A DNA stretch of 64,000 bases from Bombyx mori (GCF_030269925.1 NC_085128.1:3412501-3476500); one strand, 5' to 3'; shown: positions 10,843-22,345, counted from the first letter of the stretch. Notes: generated by a model from the sequence alone, not told the origin. Numbers and translations: made by a program.

Positions 10843-11016
10843 AACCAAATAAATTGATGTTGCTCTTTAAAATGTTGTAGACAAAATGTTGGTGTCCGAA
10901 ATTCAATTCGACCACTTAATCTATTACAAAACTTTTGATGTATCTTACTCAAACGTCTATCTGTTAACGGTAGTGACGATTGCCACTATTAAAGACTATT
11001 GACCATTCGACACGGA

Positions 11017-11127
11017 TCTAACTCAAACAACGCACCTGTTTGATGTCAGCGCAATAATTGTATGTCATTCCGAGATGTTGAGGTGACAAGTCGCGGGACT
11101 GGTATCGATGTACTTACACAATTACTG
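11017..11127 (+). repeat. Diverged copy of 10318-10430
   Basis: A weakly conserved direct repeat about 700 bp downstream of its partner, with SINE-A between them. The family is unknown. Confidence 0.45.
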
Positions 11128-11257
11128 GACTGAAGCGTGGGCCCGTGTGAAGTGCTGTTAATGGAATAATTTAGCTGGTTTCGAAAATACATGTACATAC
11201 GTAGGTACTGGACAAGCCTTCGAGAATTTCACATTTGGCCGATAATCTTTAAATTGA

Positions 11258-11412
11258 CATGTCCTTCTTTAAAAGAGGCTTGTGGAGAGTATTAAGCGGT
11301 AGGCCGCGGCTTGGTTCTGCCCCTGGCATTGCTAAAATCCATGGGCGACGGTAACCACTCACCATCAGGCGGGCCGTACGCTCGTCTGCCTACAAGGGCA
11401 TAAAAAAAAAAA
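11258..11412 (+). mobile_element. LINE-B 3' end
   Basis: A sense-orientation 5'-truncated copy. It starts near CCTTCTTTAAAAGAGGCTTG and ends CTACAAGGGCATAAAAAAAAAA. It retains the end of the ORF2 reading frame followed by the 3' tail that resembles SINE-A. Confidence 0.85.
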
Positions 11413-11415
11413 TAG

Positions 11416-11625
11416 TAAAAACTTTTTACCTTTTTTACGAAAATTGCACAGACGGATGAATCTGTGGTCTAATTGAGATTAGATTAATATTGTTTGTCTA
11501 CAGTGTAGCCTTGGCGAAATCTGTGATTATAGAAGTATAGTCCTTGACAATAGAACCATAATGCTCAAAATTAGAACTTCAATTAATTATGGTCGATTTT
11601 CGACTACTGGGCAACCACTTGTAGA
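11416..11625 (+). mobile_element. HEL-I (Helitron-like) fragment, diverged
   Basis: Contains TTTTTTACGAAAATTGCACAG near the start and the GTGATTATAGAAGTATA and TTTCGACTACTG boxes near the end, the same order as the intact copies at 38154 and 62222. Internal parts are missing. Confidence 0.65.
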
Positions 11626-12008
11626 TATAAAATTTTTACTTCATAATATATTGTTAAAGCTTTGTGTGTTATTTAGACGGGTCAAAGGTTAAACGCAATT
11701 TTCTACAATGACGAATTGTACACTAACTTAGGGTGGTATTGTGGGCCCACGCGGATCTTTTATTAACCTATAACGAGCCATTCATACCGATTGAATTGTA
11801 GCAACTATTAGTATAATACATATAAAACTCTCTCAAAGTGAACGATGCTATTTACCTTTGTTAGGCAACTCGTTCTTAGGCGTCAGGATATCATATCCTG
11901 GTTCATCAAATAATCCAATTGTGCCCGCTTATAGTTCCTGTGTGCAAGGAAAATTTTTGAACAGGACGTATCCTTCTGTTGTTCTACTTGACCTTATTCC
12001 ATGATGTT
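11626..12008. other. AT-rich unannotated stretch
   Basis: Nothing recognised. Confidence 0.4.
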
Positions 12009-12385
12009 CTTTTTTTTATTGCCCTTGTAGGCAGACGAACATACGGACCACCTGGTGGTGAATGGTTACCGTCGCCCATAGACTTCAGCGATGCCAGGGA
12101 CAGAGCCAAGCCGCTGTCTACCGTTGAGTACTCTCCATAAACCTCTTTTGAAAAAGGAGAAGTCAAAGCGCTCGGGAAACACCGTGAAGGGGAGCTCATT
12201 CCAAAGCCGGATGGTACGTGGCAAAAAAGATCTCTGGAAACGCACTGTGGATGAACGCAGTGGCTCCAGGTAGTATGGATAAATTCTACTCCGGTGGCGG
12301 GACGTGCGATAGTAAAAACGAGGTGATGGTATCATCTCAGACAATTCCTCAGAGCACCCCCCATGGAACATACGGTACAAAATAT
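12009..12385 (-). pseudogene. LINE-B 3' end with ORF2 C-terminal remnant
   Basis: The best-preserved coding remnant of LINE-B. On the minus strand, about 120 codons are open in one frame, with an SSRFYYRT-like segment, the FLPRTIRLWNELP box and a RGLWRVLNGRQRLGS-like end. The 'PRTIRLWNELP' box is common at the C-termini of insect LINE ORF2 proteins. No endonuclease or RT catalytic core is present. A CT microsatellite at 12408-12426 lies just beyond. Confidence 0.8.
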
Positions 12386-13997
12386 ATAGAGAAGCAAAAT
12401 CCCGGATCTCTCTCTCTCTCTCTCTTTTACTCACTGTTTATCCAAATCATTTAGGACACCACCACCACCACGCACCACGCCTCTTTTTTCGTATCTTATT
12501 TATCATTCTTCTATTTTAAAAATACTATAGTATTTTTTACAGTATGTTTGTCATTTCTCCTCATCGGAATATTTAATGTGCTTTTCGAACAGCTTTTTGC
12601 TGTAGGCGTAATTTTGAAAGTCTCCAATGTACCTATTCACATAGTACTTATCTTGTAACTCCAAACACCCATCATATCCATATTAATAAGGAAAAGTTTC
12701 AAGAAATAAACATTTATTATTAGTTTATTATTTTTTCGGTCACGTGGACGTTGCTTACTATGTTTCTTGAATAGTGTTCATCCAAAGATTACGTAAATAC
12801 AAATTGTTTGACATCCTCAATTAGGACAAGCGTACCAATTTTCACACACAGCTCAAACATCAAAAACAAACTATTGTGGATACGACAAACAAAAACCAAG
12901 GTCGTTTAATATACATATACAAATTATAAACACGAAGTAAGAAGTTATTAGATAATCCGGTATCAACACTTTCAGTTGTATGTTGCGACTCTATAAATCA
13001 CTGAGACATACAAGTAGAACTGTTAATTAAAATCTAGATGCGTATCGCTTCGTCTATACAAGGGCGTACTGTGACAGGTATAATAGGGTATAACGGGTAT
13101 TAGTTTATCGGTATTATATGCCAACTTGTTGAATACGAATATCGTTTTGATTTTAGAATATTAACATGTGCATTAATTTTATTTGATTAGACTGTACATG
13201 CAATTTCGGGACAGATTATATGATAGATTGTACTTATTATCAATCAAAGTATAAATACATTTTCTAGTACAGGCCTTAATTAAATTAATTTAACGCTCAA
13301 AATATATACGGTTATTAAAAAATCTTAATTTTCTAAATCGTTGAAAACAGTTCATAGTAATTTAATTAGCTAAGTATATTAAAAGTAATTCTTGGAAGTT
13401 TGGACATACAGCACCCATTGGACAGAGTTCTAGAGATTAGAATTGACATTGCTCTAATAGACTTTTGTGTTCCGCCATACCAGAAATACCGGTATTTATA
13501 CCGAAATGCCTAACAACATCTTTAACTCTACCAGTTGTGAATAAGATACCTATTTAAATAAATGAAACGGCGATTCCCACCTTTATTGGCGACGCGTGTC
13601 GATCCTGCTGTAGATTCTCACCAAATTCAGCTATCTGGTTTGACAAGGCATGTTAGGAATCGTTCGCCGTTGCTCATGACATTAAAGATGCAACGACTTA
13701 ATATAACTATCATATATTTACATAAAATAAATAAATTAATAATAAAAAAGGCTTTATGTATATTGAAAACAGTAATAGAAGTAGGCACATGGAAATAATG
13801 TTATAGCCAGTGTGTTTTAAATTAATATTTATTGATTTGAAAGTACCTTTATTTATTTATTATATAGTTACGTAAAAAAATCAAACTAAGATATCTCCAC
13901 GATAATTGGCTTCGACAACTAATAGTGTATTCAACTTGTGAACTATATTTTTATAGGTCTTCTTATTTATTTTTGTTTCCGAATTTATAGCTTTATA
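12386..13997. other. AT-rich unannotated stretch
   Basis: Nothing recognised apart from a short (CT)n run at 12408-12426 and a CAC-rich stretch at 12460-12480. Confidence 0.4.
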
Positions 13998-14418
13998 GAA
14001 ATATAAACCGTTTATAAGAAAGCCCGCTCGTTCGAATTTAGGTGCTTACTCTCCCTTAAACAGAATCTTTTGGGACTACAATAATGTCCACGGTAGCGCG
14101 GTCTTCGTCAATGTTCATTTGTTCAATGTTCAATGTTCGCTGAACTAATTTTAAGTGAAATAGATGTTTTTTTCTAATTGTCTCACAACTTAAAGGAAAA
14201 ATCTGTCGCGGATAATTTCCCAATTAAATATAAATTAATCTTAAGCAATCAATCAAATGTAATCAAATCTTAGTTATATAATTTTTATTTATTTTTGTTG
14301 TTAATGCACTGTCGATTGCACCTATAATTGAGGTGACATCTGCCAAGAACTTTTGTCAATTTGTCAATGTTTTGTATTGATGATCACTTTGTTGGTGTAA
14401 CTTAATAAATAAATAAAC
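13998..14418 (+). pseudogene. LINE-J 3' end, second copy
   Basis: Matches 2683-3090 (AAATATAAACCGTTTATAAG onwards, then the shared GTGACATCTGCCA and GATGATCACTTTGTTGGTG boxes) and ends in (TAAA)n. The coding frame is broken by substitutions and an insertion near 14120, so it is more decayed than the first copy. Confidence 0.85.
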
Positions 14419-15279
14419 ATAGAAATAGCTATTCCTGAAAACGATAAAGACAACACAACAATAATTTGGTCACTACGAGACCAGAAGATAAAAGAAAGAT
14501 CCCGATTGCATAGGAGTTGCAAATTTTACAATAAGAATAATAATTAATTAAATAAATAAAATACTTTATATGACAAAACGGAAGATTTTTAGCCGAGCGA
14601 GCGCTTTTGCTAATCAACAGAGATCCGAATGTTGTTGTTAAACTTGCATAATATGCAAGATTACCTTATTATTTATTAATTATTATTAAAGCGATTATGT
14701 AATAATGATAATTTCTATTATACTTAAAAAACAAGAATTCTAGTACATATTTTTTCTTTACCATTTCTGACGCATTGATTAGTTTACAGATTAATTACTT
14801 TAATATTACCGATCTAGATGGTTCATAGCCCACCTAGTGTTAAAGTACCTGAGCACATACACATCACGACATAAAAATCAAATGTAAATCTTTGCTACTA
14901 TTCTAACAATGCGTTTCATTAAAACATTTACTTACAACGAGCAATGTACTTCAAACAGTATTTGCAACAGTATTGAAATTCGCCTAATCATCGTCAAACG
15001 CTCGTGATTATTTCCATTTCCAGCCTTATCAGAAGTTCGTTCTAATGAATTTATTTATCGTTGAATCAACAACAGAAACAATCGTCAATTAAATTGAATA
15101 CAATTGAGGAAACTCGATATTACGCGCTTAAGGAGGGAAAGCTTTATCTAGGCGGCAGTATAAAGTAAAACCTTTACTGGTTACCGCTTCAATCTGTGCG
15201 TCATTGGATTCTGGGAGGACTGAATAAAACATTGGCTTACTAGTGGTACACCAAAACGCTTATTTGTGCCGTCAAGCAT
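14419..15279. other. AT-rich stretch with one faint SINE-A remnant
   Basis: 14812-14890 (AGCCCACCTAGTGTTAAAG, then CACGACATAAAAATCAAATG) resembles the tail half of a reverse SINE-A. Nothing else is recognised. Confidence 0.4.
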
Positions 15280-15615
15280 TTCCTTTTTTTTCCTACCTAA
15301 GCTACCTAGGCTATATGCTAGCCTTGAGCGGCTATTTCAGCGTAACCTTAACTAGTAGGTGAGCTCACGGGGCTCAAACCTGACGACGCTGCGAACACGA
15401 GCCCTAGCAAGAGCCGTGCTTCGCAGAATCTACCACCGGATCGGAAAAGCAACCCACTGAGAAGATCCGGCGAGAAACTCAGTGGGTTGTGTCTTTGGGT
15501 TAATTTACTCGTCGAGCCCTTCGTCGCATGCGACGGGTTTGACGAGAACGATGACCATGACCGGTGCTTGAGGTACCTAAAAGCACCGTGAGTGGATCGA
15601 GAGGATCCGAAATAG
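15280..15615 (-). mobile_element. LINE-D 3' end including end of ORF2
   Basis: A reverse copy: T-run, then the complement of the LINE-D 3' UTR with both hairpin arms intact (CCCACTGAG / CTCAGTGGG), then the complement of the last ~35 codons of ORF2 (TCGTCGAGCCCTTCGTCGCA matches the 3' end of the intact ORF near 50750). 5'-truncated. Confidence 0.85.
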
Positions 15616-16583
15616 GGGACTGCTTAGATTACAATGGAGAATCCGGAACGCGTCCAAAGGGTGCAAGGGGAGCAATCACAATTACAATGAGCTCCGGTAA
15701 GCTCTCTTGTCTATGTAGTTCAATAAATTAATAATTCTGTATATTTGCGAGTGTTATAGGCATTTCTAATGTGTTTTACAATGAAAATACGGGAAAGCCA
15801 GGAAATTAAACGCTGACGATAAAAGCGTCTAATTTCTATGATTCTACACATCGACTACAATATGAGTTAATATGACTGCCCACAAACTTTTTTTTATACA
15901 ATTTTTCCTTATTAGGAAAGGCAAGGGAATCTAAGCCCATACAGCCTCTGCCCACAAACCACTATAGTATACATTCTTTCACGCGCACCGACCGACTGGC
16001 GTTAATAAAAACAATCCATGATTGATCTTACGTAAACTTAAAGAGTCGAATAGCAAATAAAACTCATAAAATTGAACAAAATTCTAAAATGTCAACAACC
16101 GGTCAAAGCCATGAGGAAGTTCCAACTGCTGAGGAAGTTACATTTCGGATTTCTTAAATTTGTATAATTATGACAATTAATAATGAATATTCTTTCTTTG
16201 ACGTATTTTGTTTTGTTAAATGTTATGTTGGTTATTAGTTAAATTTACTATTACAGAAACGTTGGATGTTCACAAATGACGAGCAACATTTTAATTTTCG
16301 AAACATGACAGTAATTCATGAAAAGTATTAATAATGTTAATTTCGGTATTCCTCTATAAATCTAGAAAGCCAGAATAAAACTTTTGTTGCGTTGGGAAAA
16401 ATATACGAAATGTCGCATTCTTTACATGCTTAATTACAATCATACTTAACTAATTCTAACGCACTGGACGTTCATACCTCAATTTCCGTTCGGGCGTAGC
16501 TGAAATAGCTTCTTAGGCTACAATCGAATAAGTAGGCAAAAAATAACAAATTTAACAATTAACTCTCACACTATGAACTAAAT
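15616..16583. other. AT-rich stretch with one tiny retro-insertion
   Basis: The only delimited object is the 60-bp insert at 15888-15947 (separate entry). The remainder shows no recognisable repeat or gene. Confidence 0.4.
15876..15959 (-). mobile_element. 60-bp retro-insertion with 12-bp target duplication
   Basis: Direct repeats CTGCCCACAAAC at 15876-15887 and 15948-15959 flank a 60-bp insert that starts with TTTTTTTTATAC. This is consistent with a severely 5'-truncated retroelement on the minus strand. The insert is too short to assign to a family. Confidence 0.75.
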
Positions 16584-16900
16584 GTTTTTTTTTTATTGCC
16601 GTAAAAGCGCATGAGCATACGGCCCACCTGATGGTGAGTGGTTACCGTCGCTCATAGACGTCAGCAATGCCAGGGACAGAGCCAAGCCGCTGCCTACCGT
16701 TTAATACTCTCCACAAGCCTCGTTTGAAGAACATGGACATGTCATAGCGCTCGGGAAACACCGTGGAGGGGAGCTCATTCCAAAGCCGGATGGTACGTGG
16801 CAAAAAAGATCTCTGGAAACGGATTGTGGATGAACGCAGTGGCTCTAAGTAGTATGGACAAACTCTACTCCGATGGCGGGCAGTGCAACGGTAGAATGGC
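16584..16900 (-). mobile_element. LINE-B 3' end
   Basis: A reverse copy beginning TTTTTTTTTATTGCC, with the WNE-type coding remnant (GGGGAGCTCATTCCAAAGCC region) intact and a single arm at the site that is palindromic in the 5.6-kb copy. Confidence 0.85.
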
Positions 16901-17082
16901 GAAGCAAAAGCAAAAACTGTATTAAATACTGCCCCGATGACTTATTACGTGGTAGACCTGTCATTTATTTTCTTCGGTTTTCGGAGCAAAATTAACTTAG
17001 ATTTCTTCGTACGTATAAATCGTTTCCTGAGATTATTTTACTTTCGCACGAAAACTATACTCTACTGTATTTATTGTTACCT

Positions 17083-17287
17083 CTTAACCCATAGACACAG
17101 CCCACTGAGTTTCTCGCCGGATCTTCTCAGTGGATCGCGTTTCCGATACGGCGGTAGATTCTGCGAAGCACTGCTCTTGCTAAGGCCAGTGTTAACAACA
17201 CTCCCGGTTCGAGCCCCGTGAGCTTACCTACACGTCAAGGAGAAGCTGAAATAGCCTCTCAAGGCTATCCAGCATAGGCAGCCAAAA
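17083..17287 (+). mobile_element. LINE-D 3' UTR fragment
   Basis: Starts in the last bases before ACACAGCCCACTGAG and runs to AGCCTCTCAAGGCTATCCAGC and GGCAGCCAAAAAG. The hairpin keeps an 8-bp stem (CCACTGAG / CTCAGTGG). Confidence 0.85.
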
Positions 17288-17334
17288 AGTTACCTCAGTA
17301 GGGCGAAAGGCCGAAATAGCTCACGGCCTAATGT

Positions 17335-17500
17335 GCTTGCTGCAGCCCATGGACATCTCAATATGGCGCCATCCACCTTGAAATTCTAGATTCTGAACTG
17401 GAACGGCGCGACGTCGGTCTGCTTCACGTTAAGATGGGCAGAATGATGGCACCTACCCGTAGTTTGAGAAACATCGTCCTTTCATCACAGTCGATTAAAA
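17335..17500 (-). mobile_element. Degenerate SINE-A
   Basis: AGCCCATGGACATCTCAA, CCATCCACCTTGAAATTC and GGCACCTACCCGTAG appear in the same order as in reverse SINE-A, at low identity. Confidence 0.6.
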
Positions 17501-17840
17501 ACAGCGAAAGGTCAAAGTTACGCGAAATAAATAAATAAAATGCATATCAATTTTATTAAATCATTCATGATCAGTTCGAGTTGAGCGCGATACGAAAGTG
17601 CAATACGGCAAAACAATTTCTAGAAGACCACACCAGAAATGATGAGACAATAATTCTTGAAAATCATTGATAATAATATATTCTTAGTAAAACGAGATAC
17701 GCAATCGTTGTTGCTGGTAGTATGCGTTTTTAATCTTGATAAATAGAAGTTACAATTTACCAGTTTATTATAGCATACTCGCTAAATTATGTGAATGGAT
17801 GTGTAGTCCCTATTATTAAGAAATATAGTTACAATGTCTC

Positions 17841-18058
17841 TAAAGCCTTGTTCGGACTAGGCGAGTATTTTAGTCGAGTACCGAGTAATTTAGTAGCTAA
17901 ACTACTCGCTACTCGCCCGAAAAAATAGAACAAAATGGATTGACTTGACTAAACTATTTACGAACCTACTCGACAAAATTTTTGGTGCTCAGACACATTT
18001 AGCTATTAAATTACTCGGTACTCGACTAAAATACTCGCCTAGTCCGAACAAGGCTTAA
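17841..18058. mobile_element. PIF/Harbinger-like MITE with ~57-bp terminal inverted repeats
   Basis: The element is 17844-18055 (212 bp), flanked by TAA on each side. Both ends read inward AGCCTTGTTCGGACTAGGCG and continue as a terminal inverted repeat of about 57 bp with roughly one mismatch. A TAA duplication fits the TWA preference of PIF/Harbinger elements. It has no coding capacity, so it would be moved in trans. Confidence 0.85.
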
Positions 18059-18094
18059 CGGCTCGTTTTGTTTCATGGACGCAAAAATGTTATC

Positions 18095-18341
18095 TTTTTA
18101 TTTATTGCTATAATGGGTGGACGAGCTGACGACCCAAGTGGTTTTAATTGGTTATCGGAACCCATAGACATCTACAACGTAAATGCCGCCACCCACCTTG
18201 GAATATGAGTTCTAAGGTCTCACCTTCTACAGTACAACAGCTGCCCCACCCTTCAAACCGAAACGCATTACTCCTTCACGGCAGAAATAGGCAGGGTTGT
18301 AGTACCCTCCGTGCAAGCTCACAGGACACCCTGCTACCAGT
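18095..18341 (-). mobile_element. SINE-A, full length
   Basis: Runs from TTTATTTATTGCTATAATGG to CACCCTGCTACCAG, with CCTTCAAACCGAAACGC (complement of the B-box-like motif) in place. Confidence 0.85.
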
Positions 18342-18517
18342 AATATCACACATCATATCACCACATACCAAAACTCAGTAATTATTATACTATGCTATAC
18401 AGTAGAACTATAGTATACCAACTATTCACACATACCAATATTAAATTTAATCAAATGCGATTCTAATTAGATCGCAATACAAGTTTTAATGCGATTAGGC
18501 ACGTCATTTCACTAATT

Positions 18518-18925
18518 TACTAGATGATGGGGCGCATTGTAAACTCACACGGGAAGGTGCCACCATTGTGCGTATTTGTCCCGCGAAGCAGATATATGTC
18601 CCGGTTTGAAAGACAGCAATTATACAATGCAATACAAGTACTGGCAAGCGCAGTGTGGGACGGCCACCTACTAGATGGACCGACGACCTAGTAAAAAGCG
18701 CTGGGTCTCGTTGGATGCAGGTGGCAATGGACCGGCCGCACTGGAAATCTATTTGAGAGGCCTATGTTCAGCAGTGGACGGCGATAGGCTGAAATGATGA
18801 TGATGATGATGATACAATGCAATTAATTCATGGACTAAATGCATCAAGGCAGGTGTCGTCAGCATTTACGTTGTGATGTCCACAAGCTCCAATCACCTTT
18901 TTACTGCAGGCGGATTTTGCAAATA
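18518..18925 (+). mobile_element. Diverged SINE-A split by an RTE fragment
   Basis: The head half (18518-18621) contains CGGTTTGAAAGAC. The tail half (from 18824) contains CAGCATTTACGTTGTGATGT and a GCTCCAATCACC box. The two halves are separated by the RTE insertion at 18634-18811. Confidence 0.7.
18622..18823 (+). pseudogene. RTE-type LINE 3' end with (GAT)n tail
   Basis: The insert is 18634-18811, with perfect target duplications ATACAATGCAAT at 18622-18633 and 18812-18823. It encodes the extreme ORF2 C-terminus (SVGRPPTRWTDDL, then a DRPHWKS / EAYVQQW-like end), a conserved signature of insect RTE LINEs, and ends in GATGATGAT repeats rather than poly(A). No catalytic residues are present. 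The same family appears at 32315 and 58376. Confidence 0.9.
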
Positions 18926-19339
18926 ACAATTCTGTTCAAGATCAGGTTTCTTTTCAGAGTCCCAGCAAAAGCCTTCCTAATTAAAAAAAAGGCATGAACA
19001 AAAGCCGTAAATAATTATTCCGAGACAAAAGCTACGGTGCAAGTTGGACATAGTTTCTGAGAGATTAATTTAAAGCCCATTGTGAGCTGAGAAAATATTT
19101 CAGTGAAACTTTTTTTTTTGGAAACTGCCGTAAAATATACCCGAGCGGACATGAAGCGAACTCGGGCATAAACAATCAAATGACATAACAATAGACAGTA
19201 AACGCGGCGAGCTGATTCACAGATAAACGCGAACACGGAAACTTCTACCAATAAACAAAAACTAGGCACTCGAATCTAGATTCCGTAGACCAATACTTTT
19301 CTCGTCATCTAACGTTCAATTACAAATACGCAGCTCGGC

Positions 19340-19640
19340 CTTCTAATGACAGTCGGTAATGACACCCGTGTGCTTAGTGCGAGTTTTGTAACGTTCTCAC
19401 TAGCGAGCCAGTTTGCTCAAATTTGTATGCAATTGGAACAGCGCCCCTAGCGGCAAACGTACTCGGTGTTATTTTGTGAGTGCGAGTTCATATTAACGTT
19501 GTGATCTCGTAACCGAGTAATTTTACCGAAATGAGTACTACGAATGACATTTGTGCGAGTGCGTGTTACAAATTAGTGGATTTTAACGTTTCGATCGAGT
19601 ATTTCTTTAGTAGTTTTATTTTTCCAACTAGAGAGGCAAA
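19340..19640 (+). repeat. Diverged dispersed repeat ('GCGAGTT' family)
   Basis: Shares an ordered set of blocks with the complement of 23290-23560: GCTTAGTGCGAGTTTT, then a GCCnCCTAGnGG-like block, then GTGCGAGTGCG..TTACAAATTA and TGGATTTT. The class is unknown, and no conserved reading frame is convincing. Confidence 0.55.
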
Positions 19641-19659
19641 AATATCTTGCCATAGAACC

Positions 19660-19926
19660 TAATTTTTTTTTATGAAAAATGATAATATGGAGTGAAATGG
19701 ATTTGATTAATTTGAAGCATTAATCAATTGGCATGGAATGAAATGAAATGAGATCAGATAATATGGGATAAAATATAATCTCTGCAAAATGCTGATTATA
19801 TACTGAGATTTTTTTCAGTGGACCTTTTCGAAGACTTCGAGAAGCTACGTCCAGCGGTTTTGTTTAATTTTTTTTAATTTTCGCACTTTCACAGGTACTA
19901 AACAGTTAATAAACCCACGTTACTTT
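19660..19926 (-). repeat. Copy of the repeat duplicated at 30.3-31.1 kb
   Basis: The complement matches the 30.4-30.6 kb unit: AAATGGATTTGATTAATTTG against the CAAATTAATCA block, GAAATGAAATGAGATC against its ATTTCATTTC block, and TTTCGCACTTTCACAG against CTGTGAAAGTGC. Confidence 0.65.
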
Positions 19927-20165
19927 GTTATTGCACAGATGGGTGGACGAGCTCCCGGCCCACCTAATCTTAAGTGGTTACCGGAGCCCATAGACATCTA
20001 CAACGCAAATGCCGCCTCCCACCTTGAGATATTAGTTCTAAGGTCTCAGTATAGTTACAACGGTTGTCCCACCCTTCAAACCGAAACGCATTACTGCTTT
20101 ACGGCAAAAATAGGCAGGGTGGTGATACCTACCCGTGCGGACTCACAAGACGTCCTACCACCAGT
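19927..20165 (-). mobile_element. SINE-A, full length
   Basis: From TTATTGCACAGATGGGTGG to GTCCTACCACCAGTAA. The 89-codon plus frame across it is an artefact of the antisense SINE. Confidence 0.85.
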
Positions 20166-20202
20166 AATTACAAAAATTAATTTTGCGGGTTTGATTTTTA
20201 TT

Positions 20203-20370
20203 ACATGATGCTATTCCTTTACAGTGAAAGTCAATCGTAAACATTTGATAAGTACATATTTCATTAGAAAAATTTATTCCCGCCGGCGGGATTAGAACAT
20301 CGGTGCATTGCAAGATACGAATACACCGGACGCCTTAACCTTTAAGCCAGGACGGTCTCAAAATTACACT
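20203..20370 (-). mobile_element. SINE-C (tRNA-Arg-like head)
   Basis: The complement reads ...GGCTTAAAGGTTAAGGCGTC (A-box, like the D-arm of a tRNA-Arg), GGTGCATTG..., GATGTTCTAATCCCGC (B-box-like) and a body with AATAAATTTTTCTAATGAAA. A further copy is at 44544 and a head-only piece at 27395. SINE-C elements are tRNA-derived and non-coding. Confidence 0.65.
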
Positions 20371-21420
20371 TATACACGAAGAAATATTAAATACGCATTA
20401 ACTAAGAAACATTAAATAGACAAAATAAAACAATTCACACAATTTAGCTCCTCGCGGTCCCTCCAAAATGTCTTTTCACCTTTTTTTCCTAGTTGTTCAA
20501 TTGTAAATGAATAAATCAAAATCAAATCGAGTTTACGTTCAATACGGTGAAAAATGAAGAATTGTGAGTGTGAGTTGAGATATGCTACTCGCTTCGCAGG
20601 GCGTTTATTCACCGAGAGCAGCAATAATATTATTTCTCGTATATTGGTAGCACGTGATGTTTTGGCATTAGACCGTCTAAATGAAATACAACGCATTTTA
20701 ACAGCATTTTAATGGGAACCTACTACTTTCAAAATTATTCGGGTAATGTCACGTGTTCAATACTATTTTGTACCTTTAGAATTAAAGTGGCTCAACCCAA
20801 AATTCTTAGTTTCTGGTAAACTTCAATATTGTAATACAATAATTGTATTTTTTTAGTTTTTCGGTTTAAACACTTTAAGGCATGCCATTTTATTTGAAAA
20901 AGACAGAAAGAGTACTTTGTCCTTTTCTAGACTAAAAGAGACTGTTTAATTTTATAAGCTGATAGAATAATATAGAAAAGAATAATAGGATACCCTCTAA
21001 TCGTCACATTGGAAAAAGGTATGGCTTTATCATTTTATCATTTAAATTATTTTTTATTGCACTTATAAAACTAATTTAATTTACAATATGTAACTACATA
21101 TATCTATAACTAATCCGTACTTGTCAAATTCCTCATAAATTGTCAATATTCTTAATAAAATTCCTATTAATAATATACAAGTGCAAATGTTGAGCTGCTT
21201 GCCAGAAATGATATAATAGTGCTTTGTTTTTTTGTTGTTTCCTTGTAGGCTGCCTGTAATAATCTAAATCTGTGTGAAAGGCAATAAATGATTTTATTAT
21301 TATCTACTAATGGTAGTCCAGTGGTCGAAATTTTACCATAATTTATTTAAATTTTAAGTTTGAACATTATTATATTTCTATTGTCACCTTTCTATTATCA
21401 TCATTTCTATAATAATCATT
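20371..21420. other. AT-rich stretch with one repeat block
   Basis: 20571-20683 resembles the complement of 23575-23705 (CGTTTATTCA, AGCAATAAT, ATATTGGTAGCACG in the same order), extending the GCGAGTT-family relation. Nothing else is recognised. Confidence 0.45.
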
Positions 21421-21740
21421 GCTCTATGTCGCCAAGGCTACATTATAGAAAAATAATATTAAAGACAAAAAATATTAATCTATTCTCAATTTGACCACAG
21501 ATTGATAAATCAATAAACAAAAAAAGTATAAATGCATGTGTGTGTGTGTGTGTCAAATACATGGTAATGTGTGTAAGGTTTTTTTATTCATTTAGTTTAT
21601 TTTTTTATTGTTTATGCACAATTAAAAAAAAAAATCAAGCAATCAGCAATCTGCACTACTTCTCTATATTCTCTATGAGTGTGGGAAATTTCGTACTTCT
21701 CCGTCCGCGCAATTTTCGTAAGAAGGAGTCCAACATTTTT
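21421..21740 (-). mobile_element. HEL-I fragment
   Basis: The complement carries the order seen at 38154-38583: TTGCGCGGACGGAG at its start (right side, near 21705), ATAGAGAATATAGAGAAG, CACACATTACCATGTATTTG, and GCCTTGGCGACATAG at the left. It lacks the CTAG end. It contains a short (TG)n at 21538-21552. Confidence 0.6.
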
Positions 21741-22302
21741 GCTGCACGTATTACCTACTTAAAATGTAGGTTCTTAATAATAATACATAAGTGTTTTGAA
21801 ATATAAAACTAATCTTAAATTTTTTAGTTATACCACTTCCATTCTAAGGGTGCAATTTCGTAAACAAACTTTGCCGTAATGGCGTAACCTTTAAAATACA
21901 CGAAAACTGCCCAGCATAAACATATTTTTTTAGTAACTTTAATAGAAGTATTAGAATTAGAAGTTTATTATAGAATTTATTTAATTGTAATTACATATTT
22001 AGACATACTTAACATAATTAATCTTGGAATAGGTAATTATTTCAGCTTTTTTTAATTAAAGAAATTATGTTTTACATAGGTTTAATCTTTTACCCGTTGA
22101 ACGTTTATAAAATGATTGTATTTACGGTAATAGTGTTGATGATCTTCATTTGGTGGCCCAAATATACTAAAATTATTACGAGCATCCATCCTTATTTATA
22201 AATGTGTAAAGAAGCAAAATTATTATTACATTGTTCAAATTTCTATATAATTTATAAATATAAATCTGTACGTATGTACCTGTAAATATGTATATTGCGC
22301 GC

Positions 22303-22345
<43 letters not shown>

